64,000 bases of DNA from Globisporangium splendens (taxonomy: Eukaryota > Oomycota > Peronosporomycetes > Pythiales > Pythiaceae): the NCBI GenBank assembly GCA_006386115.1, contig VFIW01000133.1, positions 45,583 to 109,582 on the forward strand, written 5' to 3'. Below are positions 9,807 through 19,270 of the stretch, piece after piece; position 1 is the stretch's first letter, and each line of letters begins with the position of its first letter. Under the pieces are notes generated by a model. It saw only the letters and a list, made by a program, of their open reading frames with translations, did not search any database and was not told the origin of the DNA. The position numbers and the translations under genes are program-made.

Positions 9807-10259
9807 ATTTGTTGATTGAAGAAACGTCGAGTATCTGACACGAGCCGAGAAGCATCGTGCTGGACCAGCATGATCAAAGATCGATCTTATTTTCCTTTGA
9901 AAAAAGGAATCAAACTTTTCTCCGAAATCATTCATCACCAAACTATCATACAGTGCTTGCATTCTTATTGATTCGATATGCGCGCTCGACCTCGAATGGG
10001 TAAGTGTTCATTGTTGAGAAAGATGTTTGGAGCAGCGTTCACGTCTCGATATACTATCAGGTTGGAGGTGTCCAATGCATGGAGATGCTCTGAGTAGAGC
10101 ATCAACCCAAAACAAAAGAATGAATCGCGCAAACAATGTATTGATCAAATAGATGAAGGAGTGATGGTCTTCGCTCGTGACTGATTTGTTCTCGCAAGAT
10201 CTCGCTCTCATACCTCTTTTCACTTAAGACCCTCAACCAAGACCTCGCTCTCAAGAACA
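9807..10259. other. intergenic, no recognisable gene
   Basis: AT-rich spacer between the coiled-coil gene and the next ORF. It contains a short hairpin-like stretch near 9861-9900 and a possible 39-codon ORF (9979-10098, Arg-rich) that I cannot support as a gene. Confidence 0.5.
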
Positions 10260-10622
10260 ATGATTCGGACGGTGTGGCGCTTTGAACCGAATAGCAACGG
10301 CGGCAACGGTCTGACACCCCGTGGCTCCCCGATCATCCAAAACGAGCAAGATGAAGTAATGCAACGACAGCGACATTTGAACTGGGATCAAAACTTTGCG
10401 AGCCCGTTCAAGTATGTGTTTTCGGATAAAGAGTACACGATTCGGTGGGGAATCTCGATTTACGTCAACAGGATGGTGTACCGCAACGCGGTGCTGTACG
10501 AAATCGACACCAGCAATCTTCAAATGTGCGACGGAGGACAACCCGACGAATGTCTGATTATTGGCGCGATCCCACAAGAAAATATTCGACAGACAAGCTG
10601 CGAGACTAAGTTGACAGAATGA
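10260..10622 (+). CDS. hypothetical protein, overlaps next ORF by ATGA
   Basis: 120 aa with ATG start, mixed composition and no low-complexity stretch (FSDKEYTIRWGISIYVNRM, ECLIIGAIPQENI). I recognise no family. Its TGA stop overlaps the ATG of the downstream ORF as ATGA at 10619-10622, the second such junction within 1.5 kb. It could be a small virus-derived or mobile-element gene; no signal peptide or membrane segment is seen. Confidence 0.45.
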   Translation: MIRTVWRFEPNSNGGNGLTPRGSPIIQNEQDEVMQRQRHLNWDQNFASPFKYVFSDKEYTIRWGISIYVNRMVYRNAVLYEIDTSNLQMCDGGQPDECLIIGAIPQENIRQTSCETKLTE

Positions 10623-10783
10623 GCACCGAAAGAATCGAGAGAATCGAGAGAGCCGCTAGGAGAAGACGCGAACAAGCGAAACAAGTGTGGAATCACGAGA
10701 CTCAAAAACGGTACAGTGATGAAGACGACGCACTCGACGACATTGACGAGAACCATTTCATTGATTATTACCGCGAACACTAG
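10619..10783 (+). CDS. hypothetical 54-aa charged protein
   Basis: A short ORF beginning MSTERIERIERAARRRR and ending in an acidic, Tyr-containing tail (DDALDDIDENHFIDYYREH). The start codon overlaps the upstream stop by 4 nt. It has a basic helix followed by an acidic tail and no recognisable domain. Evidence for coding is the ATGA junction and a protein-like composition without repeats; it remains a tentative gene. Confidence 0.35.
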   Translation: MSTERIERIERAARRRREQAKQVWNHETQKRYSDEDDALDDIDENHFIDYYREH

Positions 10784-10815
10784 ATCCAGAAAACGAAGAA
10801 GCCGCGTTCAAGTAA

Positions 10816-11088
10816 ACCCTTACTGACGAAGCAGCCGCTCGTCAATGCATCGCTATTGCCCGAAAGACTCGAGATCGATGTAAAATCAAATCTGGAATTG
10901 ACGATGACGGGTATTGCGCTGTGCACCAAAACCGCGATGATGAGGCTACGCGATGCATGGGTACCCTGATAAACTCGACGAAGCGGTGCAAGAACCAAGC
11001 CAAGCCGGTCTACGATTAATGCCGCCATGCTCACGATCCGAACATGACGTACATCTCATCCCGGATGTTCGACAGCGAAGTCTTCAGT
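10816..11088 (+). pseudogene. decayed tandem Cys/His modules (DUF5763-like)
   Basis: The frame from 10816 encodes two modules of C-x(9-10)-R-C-K-x(7-9)-C-x3-H type: RQCIAIARKTRDRC...GYCAVH, then CMGTLINSTKRCKNQAKP...CRHAH. This is the pattern of the small zinc-binding DUF5763-type repeat found in phages, giant viruses and some eukaryotes (assigned from memory). A TAA at 11017-11019 interrupts the second module where an aromatic residue is expected, and another TAA at 10813 cuts it from upstream coding. No start codon is evident. It lies convergent with the redoxin gene that ends at 11091. Confidence 0.45.
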
Positions 11089-11090
11089 CT

Positions 11091-11540
11091 TTACTTGTTG
11101 AGAGACACCAACGTTTCCCAAATCTGGTTGATGTCGCCGAGGGCGTCCGACACAATCATGCGTCCATCTTCGGTCAGGAACTCGCCTTTCTCATTGAGAA
11201 ACACGAGCCATGGTATGAGCGTCGTGTACTCGTCCTTGAGCTCTTGGCGCTTGTAGTGGCAGGTGAATGGAAGCGCCTTCCACGGCATCTCGTGGAAGTA
11301 GTTGGTGAACTCGTCGTCGTCCTTGTGGGAGGACACGTAAACAATCTCAAACTCCGGATGTTCTTCGACCATTTCCTCGTAGACTGTGGCAAGCAGCGGC
11401 GTGAACTCGCGGCATGGAAGTCAGCTCTTGGAGCTGAAGTAGATGCCGACAATCTTCTTGTTCTGGAGCGCGTCCTCTGACTTCGTTACGCCATCTTTTC
11501 CGAGCAGTTCGGCACTGAAAATCTCACTCCAAGGAATCAT
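11091..11540 (-). CDS. tryparedoxin/nucleoredoxin-like protein with in-frame TGA at the first catalytic Cys position
   Basis: From the ATG at 11540 the frame runs MIPWSEIFSAELLGKDGV..., GIYFSSKS, then TGA (11421-11423), then LPCREFTPLLATVYEEM, VYVSSHKDDDEF, FHEMPWKALPF, IPWLVFLNEKGEF and DGRMIVSDALGD, ending at TAA. That is a complete nucleoredoxin/tryparedoxin fold of 149 residues if TGA is read. The family motif is W-C-P-P-C-R; here it reads S-TGA-L-P-C-R, so TGA sits exactly at the first redox Cys. Either UGA encodes selenocysteine (a U-x-x-C active site) or this is one nonsense mutation in a dying paralogue. Trp changed to Ser before it and a shortened loop before the conserved IP argue for decay; the otherwise open frame argues against. 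No convincing SECIS was found by eye downstream. Confidence 0.6.
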
Positions 11541-11617
11541 CGTGTGTGTGTGAATGGCGTTAAACTGACAAGTGGCAGATGGCAAAGCACTTGAGGCCAA
11601 TTGCGCACTGATGGTAA

Positions 11618-11641
11618 AAACGTTTTTCGAAAAAAACGTTT
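11618..11641. repeat. 24 bp near-perfect inverted repeat
   Basis: AAACGTTTTTCG followed by AAAAAAACGTTT is an imperfect palindrome about 80 bp upstream of the redoxin start. It may be a protein-binding palindrome or a mobile-element scar. Confidence 0.4.
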
Positions 11642-11706
11642 AAACACAGGATAAAAACATAAAAACACAAGGAATCCAAACCAAATTCTCCATGTGGTAC
11701 AGTGAT

Positions 11707-11805
11707 TTATTTAACAGTGGCCTCTACTTTGGAGATCTCCTTGAACATTTCGCAGCACTGAGGATGGGAGATCACCAAGGACGACTGCGGGGAGTCTGTG
11801 TGCAT
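11707..11805 (-). CDS. possible C-terminal gene fragment, 32 codons
   Basis: A small ORF (MHTDSPQSSLVISHPQ...CCEMFKEISKVEATVK) whose stop overlaps an AATAAA-like hexamer (AAATAAA). Composition is protein-like but no family is recognised and the upstream sequence is not open. It could be the terminal exon of a lost gene or chance. Confidence 0.2.
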   Translation of the reverse strand: MHTDSPQSSLVISHPQCCEMFKEISKVEATVK

Positions 11806-11936
11806 AGTTCGGAGCTGGGAGATTGAGAGTTAAGTGACCGCTGGGTTGCCTGTGCGCTCTGCATGGCGGTGTGTAGTTGTTGATTCAACTGACCTTTGCT
11901 GTTGCTATCTCTTATTAACTGCAGAAGCAAACAAAC

Positions 11937-14216
11937 ATGGGGCGGCACCAAGGAGCTGCTCGATCTCACTTCATTAACTTGAATGAACCCTGCAACAAGT
12001 CTCAGTTCTACCATCACTGTCGTCACTGCAAGGCGGCTCATGAAAAGGACGCTTCCGTGGCGTTGGAGAAGATCATCGGGCGTCAGGAAAACTTTAAGAA
12101 GCACCTCAGCCGCTGCCCATATGCTCTCACACTCAACCATCAACCCAACACTGTACTGCCCCGCGAATACTTGACCCCCACCCGAACGCAAGTGTCGAAA
12201 AAAGCAACCAGCAGTGGAGGAAAGCAAACTGAGATATCGCGCTTCTTCTCTGTCTCTCACAATCCAGACGACATCCACGAGTTCGAGCGCCTCCTATTGG
12301 AGTTTCAAGCTGATAACCAACTTCCTGACACGTTCGTTGATCGCCTGTCGACCAAACGGCTGTTCACTTTCATGAACCCGGTCAGTGCAGCTTCAATTCC
12401 TTCGCGTCGTCTTCTTGGTGGATGTATTCTGGATGAGCACGCTTCAAAAGGCTTGCAACAAGACACAAATGGACTTCGGCAGCTCCAAGATAAAACGGGC
12501 GGACGTGTGAACTTTCTTAGTGATGTGTGGCAAAACATTGCGAAGTCGCACCTTTTGGGGTGCCAGCTGACGCTTTTTGGCAGTCTCTACAATTTTGGTC
12601 TCTATGAAACCGGATCTCGGCACGACGGGCTTGCTGTCGCAGTGCAATTGGAGCAGATCATCAACACTGCAATCGGAGACGGCTGGGTAATAGGTGCTGT
12701 TGTAACCAACAATGCTGGTCAATGCGGTCGTGCTCGTCGGATTCTTGCTCTTCGCTGGCCGAATATCGCGTTCCTGATCTACTTCGCGCACGACATCAAC
12801 AACCTCGTCAAAGCCGTCTTACAATCGTCGTTCCGTGAAGTAACTGCAATGGCATCCACAGCAGTCAATTGCCTGAATGCGTCGTCATCGAAGTGGCTGG
12901 TCCGAGCTCGTGAAACTATGGTGGAAACGTACGGTTGCTCCTGTGCGTTGATAACGCTGTGCGAAACACGTTGGAATTCGATGCAGGCGTGTTTTGCGAG
13001 TTTACTGCGTGTTCGCTGTTCGCTTGAAGTCTTTGCTGTCAAACACCGCGACGATCCAGAATTTCCTGCGGTGCTGGCAATTTTTGACCAGCGGTATTTC
13101 TGGGAGGCGCTTCGTGACGCTGAGGTAGTGGTTCGACCCTTATGCTTCGCCTCTTACAAGTTGCAGTGCGACGAAAACACACTGGCGGACGTGATTATCT
13201 GCTTCAGAGACATCTACGACGGATTTGTCGCTAGCACCTACCGCTCCGAGTTAGTACCGCTCGTAGAGAAGAGGTGGCAGCAGTGCGAGCAGCCATTGAT
13301 CATGTTGGCGCTATTTCTCCACCCAGCCTATCTCGGCGAAGCACGAGCACTCCCGAGCACCAGTGTATCGTCCTTAGAGAATATTTGCACATTTGCAATA
13401 TTCTATTACAAGCGGCTTATCGGAGGTGACCCTGGAGCCTTGCGAGGGGACGTATTCGACTGGATTCGTGGTTCGTTTATTGACGCATCGCTGGACGACT
13501 TCCAGGGCTGCTCCTTGCCTCCCTTTCCTGCATATTGGAGTTTTGCGAAGGATGTGAGACCGACCAGTGCTCTCCCTCCCCTTGCCATTGCACTCTTCTC
13601 GATCGCTGTGAACACAGCCACATGCGAGCGGTATTTCAGTGAGCTGGCTCTCATCCACACGGCACGAAGAAATCGCATGTCTGTAGAAAAAGCCAAGAAA
13701 ATCTCCGTTGTGAGGAAATCTGTGCGTGATTTTGACCGAGCGGAAATTCAAAAGCGCGACGACAGTTCGCCAGCCAAACGAATTGTGAATCCGAGCGAAC
13801 CGGAAAAATTAGTCGCGTACGGTACTCCAAACCGCATGGTCAAGCGCGCGCTGAGTGCTTCGCCGTACGTTCGCGAAGCTGGACGTGAACCAGAAGCTGA
13901 ACAAAGTCTCTCAACAGGGCACCAGGATACCGTCATGCAGGAGGAGGAGCTAGTCGATGGCGGGGATCCAGTTTCTCACTGGGAATTGGTTTTTGACGAG
14001 CTTGTCGACAGTGGCGATGATGATGATATTGCCACGACCGCTGCCCGCCATGACGATGACAGCACTATATCGACGGTACATCTTGAGTGTCCGCCGTATC
14101 CCAACTACAACGACAAGAACTTCCCGCAAGAGAGAACCCTCGACGGGCTACGAGGTCAGAAAGCAAGTTTGGAAGAAATGTTCATGGTCAATTCGTTGTC
14201 AGTCTCAATGCATTAA
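11937..14216 (+). CDS. hAT-superfamily transposase (BED finger), one catalytic Asp replaced by Asn
   Basis: 759 aa, single uninterrupted ORF, ATG start. The N-terminus carries a BED-type finger (CRHCKAAHEK...FKKHLSRC). The core has LSDVWQN with D196 in the position of the first hAT catalytic Asp. The block VVTNNAGQCGRAR...FAHDINNLVK corresponds to the usual VTDNAGN...CFAHxxNL, so residue 258 is Asn where the second catalytic Asp is expected. The C-terminal dimerisation region NTATCERYFSELALIHTARRNRM keeps the catalytic Glu (E564). A Ser/acidic tail follows. The long open frame with a lost catalytic residue suggests either a recently inactivated copy or a domesticated DNA-binding protein. I found no clear terminal inverted repeats or 8 bp target duplications. 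Confidence 0.85.
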   Translation: MGRHQGAARSHFINLNEPCNKSQFYHHCRHCKAAHEKDASVALEKIIGRQENFKKHLSRCPYALTLNHQPNTVLPREYLTPTRTQVSKKATSSGGKQTEISRFFSVSHNPDDIHEFERLLLEFQADNQLPDTFVDRLSTKRLFTFMNPVSAASIPSRRLLGGCILDEHASKGLQQDTNGLRQLQDKTGGRVNFLSDVWQNIAKSHLLGCQLTLFGSLYNFGLYETGSRHDGLAVAVQLEQIINTAIGDGWVIGAVVTNNAGQCGRARRILALRWPNIAFLIYFAHDINNLVKAVLQSSFREVTAMASTAVNCLNASSSKWLVRARETMVETYGCSCALITLCETRWNSMQACFASLLRVRCSLEVFAVKHRDDPEFPAVLAIFDQRYFWEALRDAEVVVRPLCFASYKLQCDENTLADVIICFRDIYDGFVASTYRSELVPLVEKRWQQCEQPLIMLALFLHPAYLGEARALPSTSVSSLENICTFAIFYYKRLIGGDPGALRGDVFDWIRGSFIDASLDDFQGCSLPPFPAYWSFAKDVRPTSALPPLAIALFSIAVNTATCERYFSELALIHTARRNRMSVEKAKKISVVRKSVRDFDRAEIQKRDDSSPAKRIVNPSEPEKLVAYGTPNRMVKRALSASPYVREAGREPEAEQSLSTGHQDTVMQEEELVDGGDPVSHWELVFDELVDSGDDDDIATTAARHDDDSTISTVHLECPPYPNYNDKNFPQERTLDGLRGQKASLEEMFMVNSLSVSMH

Positions 14217-14990
14217 AGAAAAACTCAAATTCAATGAAGCATTTGCTTTTACCAACACTTGTCTCTCACAGTTGATTTTCCTTGCTCTCTCGTTCCCATT
14301 CCTCTCCAACTGATGCATAATTCCTGCTGTAGTAGTTGCACTGCAATTTCTATTCAATGAGGCACGCGGTAGACTAAGCTATGCCGAGGGATTGCGTCAC
14401 GATTCTGGAGAGTTGTGCCACGATGAAGCACAACTTTGCAATTGTCATCTGCTTCATAAACTACCCTGTGCAAAACTGTCGGATTGATGGGATCGTAGTG
14501 CTAAGCGCTATCGCGAACTTCTGTTCTGCGTTTGTCGCAGAGAGAACACATCCGGGAAAATGGTACCAGCCCTTAATTCTTTGTAGAGCACCATACCCTT
14601 GTCCACGAGTGCCCATACCTCCTTCTATGCGGCTTCAAACTCCTGCGCAAACTCTTCCAGCGATCATTTTTCCCCTCTGTAGACTTCAAAATCATCTTCA
14701 TCAGCTTCAACGACCTATTTCACAGATGAGGTGGCGGAGGTAAGTTTTGGCACGAGACGCAGCAACTAAACCGACAAAGTGACACTCGCGTATCACGAAT
14801 ACTCGCTGAAAAAAGGGTGGGAGGTATCGAAGCCGCTTCTGAGGATACTCCTGCCCACGACCTCCATCGCACTGGTGATTTTGCTGATGTTGCACGTGAG
14901 TTCACCTCGAAAGATCGAAAGAGCTTCGCCACCTGCACTGACATGGAGACGACAACAGAAAAGAGCGCAGCAGCCTCACCATTTTAAAAT
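14217..14990. other. no recognisable gene
   Basis: Downstream flank of the hAT ORF and upstream of the LRR fragment. Only short, composition-driven ORFs; no domain, repeat or RNA gene recognised. Confidence 0.5.
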
Positions 14991-15614
14991 CTATATCAGT
15001 CGACCATCAAAAGACAAGTGCAATCTCATAAAAGGGTTGTCCAGAAGAGCAATATGCACCTTGTCGATCGCGAGGTGCTCGAGGTGGATATTGTACTGCA
15101 GTTCCTCGAGCAGCGCGCGCATGGCGATGGCGTCGATGTCGTTAAATAAGAGACTTAGGCACGTGAGCCACGTGCCGTCGCGCGCGTGATCGTCGTTGAT
15201 GAGCAGTATCGCGATGTCGAACGCGCCGCGGAAGCCTACCTGGTTCGAGTCCAGGTTCAGGGTCTTCACCCGGTGCTCGCCTCGGTGGTACGCCACCAAG
15301 AGCGCCGAGATGTCAGTGAGATGGAAGTTGGACAGGTCCAGGGAGGCTAAATTTTGGGAGATGTGCAGCACGCGGCACAGGATCTCGGACGCGGAGATGC
15401 CGAACGAGTCCGGCGTGGCGATTCGGTAGCCTCTCAGGTTCAGGGACTCGAGATGCTCGCTGATGCCCGACATCTGGCAGAAGAGCGTAAGGAGCGGAAC
15501 GGCAATGCCCTCGTCCTCTAGTACCTCGATCATGTTCAAGAACATCGCATACTTCACCAGCGTCGCCGGTGAACACACACGTGGCGAGTGTGCGATCTCG
15601 CTCAACTCCAGCAC
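14991..15614 (-). pseudogene. leucine-rich-repeat (RNI-like) protein fragment
   Basis: About 207 codons with several LRR units: HLESLNLRGYRI, NLASLDLSNFHLTDI, VKTLNLDSNQVGFRGA, WLTCLSLLFNDIDAIAMRAL and HLEHLAIDKV. The spacing (28-40 residues) suits the ribonuclease-inhibitor-like class common in stramenopile proteins. There is no ATG at the beginning: the frame opens at a GTG and a TGA lies a few codons upstream. It is therefore a 5'-truncated fragment or an exon whose upstream part I cannot find. The function is unknown beyond protein-protein interaction typical of LRRs. Confidence 0.55.
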
Positions 15615-15957
15615 CGAGGAGCGCGGCAGTCACGTGACCCCGTGCTCTAGCTCATACTTCTCCACATTGCTGAAGAACGATGAGAACCATGACGCGAATT
15701 TTAAAAGACTTCATGACCACTTCGTGATCGCGGCGACTGCATTCAGTTGCTGACTGAGAGTCATCGTCGCGGTTTGCAGCGCGTCTTGCTGAGGATGCAA
15801 CTGTGGCGTGGTTCCATCTACTTGGTGCAGCGTTGTTTGATAGATCTGGAAAGCAACTTCGAGAACAAGGTTTCAACGAAATTCATGTCAATATGACAAT
15901 TTGTTTGGAATATTCGATTACCGTTTTATGTTGGCTTCTCAACCACCACCTATTTGA
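15615..15957. other. no recognisable gene
   Basis: Spacer between the LRR fragment and the 3' end of LINE-C; nothing identifiable on either strand. Confidence 0.5.
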
Positions 15958-15960
15958 TCC

Positions 15961-18330
15961 TTAAATATGATAATTTACTGAGCCTGATCTGCTGAGGCAG
16001 AGCTGCACTCGTCGGATTTTGAATAGGTCTGGGTTGGCGCGGACGAATGCGCCTATGCCTGGGGTGCTCTTGAGTGCGACCATCACAGCTTCCAGCTCCT
16101 CCTGGTCTTCTGCTGTGTGTTGTCTCAGTGTGAACCGATAGTGAGCGGCGAAGGAAGTGTAGATCCGCTTGACGTTTGTGTTCCAAGGAGGAGCAGGTTT
16201 GTCTTCAAAGATGACCCTGTTGCGAGCGATCCAGATCGTTCTGAGCGTGGTCGTGCGGATTATGTTCCATAGGAGAGTGACTGGGACTTTGTGGTCTTGC
16301 CACCTCCTCCGAACGGTTGTTCTGTGTGGGAGTGCTAGCGTAGTCCACGTGAGCGCGCCGTTGAAGAACTGGTTCCAATCTCCCCACACACTCGCCCAGA
16401 GCAGTTGGGAGGGGAGACACTCGAGAAAAAGGTGGTGGCTGGATTCTACTGCTTGGCAATCTCGTTCGGCACAAATGGTTGAACGTTGCAGGAAGAAGAA
16501 GCGAGACCGGACAGGGAGAATACAGAACGAGAGTCGAAACTGGAGGTCAGCGGAGACTGGCAGGAGATATTTACTGTACTTCTTGTGGTAACTTCGAAAC
16601 TGGGAAATGTCGGCTTTGGTTGTTGACGGGCAATGTTGTAGGAGTGGATGAGGACGGGAGCTGGCGGGATCTCGGGTTGTCAATGCGCGGATAGTTTGGC
16701 GATGGAGACGGGGAAAAAGTACCAACTTGGACTCTTTGAGCACTCCAACCTGAGGTATTGCGTGTTGGATTTGGTCCGGTACGTAGTCCGGAGGCATATC
16801 AGCGGTCGACTTGGTATAGATGTGAGTCAGCTCGACATAGAGCTTCATTGCCCATCGTTCATGGATGGCGTTGCGGCGGAAGAACTCTGGATCTGGGAAG
16901 TGTCTGTGCACAAACTGGAGGAAGCTTGGCCATTGAAGAGTTGGAGTGAGGAGATCCCGGAGGCATCTCACTTGGGTACTAGTCGCAAAGTGGACGCGAA
17001 AGGACCGTTGAGGTTCGCTGGTACGGAACAGGCAGCGTGGTGTTGATGTTGTCCCTGGAGCTTGGTACTGCAGGGCTGATTCCGTGGAGACCCACATGTT
17101 GATGTTCAAAAGTGTTGAGATACGTAGGGCCGGCTCGCAGTCCGTTGTTCGTGCTCGCCACGGGTACCGACTCCATATCACCCACATCTTCCGCCACCAC
17201 TCTGGAGTTGTTCATAGATTGTGCATGTGTCTGAACTTGGACGGAGATGCTCCGAGGAAATCAAGTGCAGTGCTTCCACCAGGGACAATTGGTGTGAGAA
17301 ACTGCATTGCTAGGACCGTCCAGTTCTCTTGTGAGCTGGTTTGGACGCCAATGATGAATTCTTGTAGCATTTTCACGCGCTGGACTTGGATTTGAGAGCC
17401 GATATTGGGAAACTTCAGACCTCCCTCGTTCTTGTTGGAATACAAAAACTCGGGTGGTATCAGCTGGACAAAACGCGAGTCTCGGCCAGGCTTCCGGGAG
17501 AGCAGAAACTTGTTCACCATCATTTGCCACTTCGATACGCGCTTTTCTGTGTTGCTCAGGTGGATTGTGAAGTGCCACAGCTGAGATAGGATAAGCGTGT
17601 TGACCACAAGTGCCCTTCCGTGGAGAGTTCGAGCTCTTCTCGACCCGAGTAAAAAGCTCTGGTAAAACTTCGTGTCAAGCTTGTTGAGCAGGTCGATTTC
17701 TGCGCATTGAGATCCAAAAGGGATACCCAAGTACGTGACTTGATCGGTTGGAGCCAGTGTGCGAACGCTGGGGAAGTCTGGAGTCAGTCGAGTTCTGTCC
17801 AAGCCAAGAACTGCTGATTTTGCGAGGTTGACTTCCGCACCAGAGGCAGCACAGTAGATCTCGACAAGGTCGAGCTGGTAGTGCACGTTCGCTGCCGAGC
17901 TGGCTAACAGAGTGGAGTCGTCCGCAAAGTACAGGCCCGTCGCTGTCTGTTGGTGCGAGATCTGGATGCCGAGTTCTTGGCGGTTCCGGAGGAGGTCACC
18001 GAGCGGCTCAATCGAGAGAACGAACAGGAGCGACGAAAGTGGATCACCTTGCTTGACTCCGCGGGACGGTAGGATTGACCGTTGGACAAACCCGTTCAGC
18101 AACTATTTCAGTTGAGGTTTTGAGTAGAGTGACTTGATCCAGCCAACGAAGTTTGGGCCACAGCCCATCCGGTCGAGCACTGCAAACAAGTACTTCCAAT
18201 TGACTCTGTCATACGCCTTTTCAAAGTCGAGAAAGACTGCGTAGCCTTCCCGCTCCGTTGCTGTGAGATGGTCTTGGAGCCCTAAAGTGGCGCCGCCAGG
18301 AATGATTTCCGATACATAAGGGTGAAGCTT
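15961..18330 (-). mobile_element. LINE family C, 5'-truncated and mutated (RT + zf-RVT part)
   Basis: Only the 3' part of a third non-LTR family is present, with no endonuclease or ORF1. Sequence homologous to RT begins at about 18,330, preceded by GC-rich and repetitive DNA with the strings TAGCACCC and TTGTATCGGAAAACAA. Such 5' truncation is the normal outcome of incomplete target-primed reverse transcription. It lacks the RNase H found in families A and B. Confidence 0.8.
15961..18330 (-). pseudogene. LINE-C reverse transcriptase, three pieces separated by in-frame stops
   Basis: The three segments share one frame. The first has [25 protein letters not shown]. The second has GVKQGDPLSSLLF, the catalytic box YFADD and YLGIPFGS. 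The third has a zf-RVT type Cys/His finger near CAERDCQAVESSHHLFLECL. A TAG just before 18,102 follows SKPQLK and a TGA at 17,212 follows RHMHNL; both are simple nonsense changes because the sequence continues in frame. The protein resembles L1/Tx1-like plant and oomycete LINEs. Inactive. Confidence 0.8.
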
Positions 18331-18429
18331 TCGGGATCGCACCCGGTGGCTCCTCTTTCCCATACAAAACATTAGCAAGTAGCACCCGGCGGCGCCGGAG
18401 CGCAAAGCGGCGCCACTTTGTATCGGAAA

Positions 18430-18690
18430 ACAATAGGAAATAGCACCCCTACAAACTTCAAGTCAACCACTCTGCTATTATAAATCACATACAAAAAATA
18501 TCCGTTAGGGCTACACGTAAGCCAATCAGAATGCAGCATTTCAATTTGTGGCCATAACTCGACATCCTTAGCAGATACGAACCTGAAAATCGGTTAGTAT
18601 GCTTGAATAAAGTATACTATGCAAAAAGTAAGTGTGGCATGTGCAGAAAACGGCCACCAACTAAATATACACGAAACTGGCTGATCTTTG
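18430..18690. repeat. border of a dispersed repeat family
   Basis: Contains CTACAAACTTCAAGTCAACC and CACATACAAAAA strings related to the CATACAAACTCCAAGTC unit of the satellite at 60.66-61.40 kb. No gene seen. Confidence 0.4.
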
Positions 18691-19270
18691 GATACAAAGT
18701 GCCAAAAAATACGGCGAGTCCGAATATCAAGTCAGATTTCAGAAAAAAGTGCGATCCCACTCGAGGTTTTTCAATAAACCTTGCGCACATGTAGAACTGC
18801 GACGCTGAAGCGAGTTTTGCGAGTTGGGTGACGTCCGTCATATATTCTGGTAGACGAAAATGCGGGACACAGGAGTGTATGTTTTCCGGACAGAAAAAGT
18901 ACACTGGACCTCTCGAAACCGATAGTTCGCGTTGTTGTTGATGGTATCATGGGTGTGCATACAAACTATCATACAAACACATGGTAGGATGTGAAAAAAT
19001 CCGGGGAATCCGAATCTGAAGTCGGAATGTGCAAAAAGTGAGATCCCACTCTCGTTATTTCGAAAAACCTCGTCCGAGTAGGGAAACAACTCTGCTGTCG
19101 CGAGTTTTTGCATTCATTCGACAACCTTCATATATTCGGGTAGACAAAAATGTGGGCTATTCGGTGGTACCATTTGTGTACATAAAAAGTGCATTGTACA
19201 TCTCGAAATGTATACATTGCCTTCAATACGGTTCATTTGTCCCTAAACAGGCTCGTCATCATACAAATTT
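18691..19270. repeat. two diverged copies of a ~290 bp tandem repeat (R1)
   Basis: Parallel landmarks recur about 290 bp apart: CGGCGAGTCCGAATATCAAGTC then GGGGAATCCGAATCTGAAGTC (18,714 and 19,000); GATCCCACTC (18,751 and 19,042); TCATATATTC followed by GGTAGAC (18,838 and 19,128); and CTCGAAA-like ends. Related sequence with GGGGAATCCGAATATGAAG appears at 61.58 kb. The element is non-coding and dispersed. Confidence 0.7.

Noticed and set aside
11542..14500. hAT terminal inverted repeats (for example CAGTG near 11,700 and CCCTG near 14,466)
   Set aside because: The pair matches poorly and no 8 bp target duplication flanks it.
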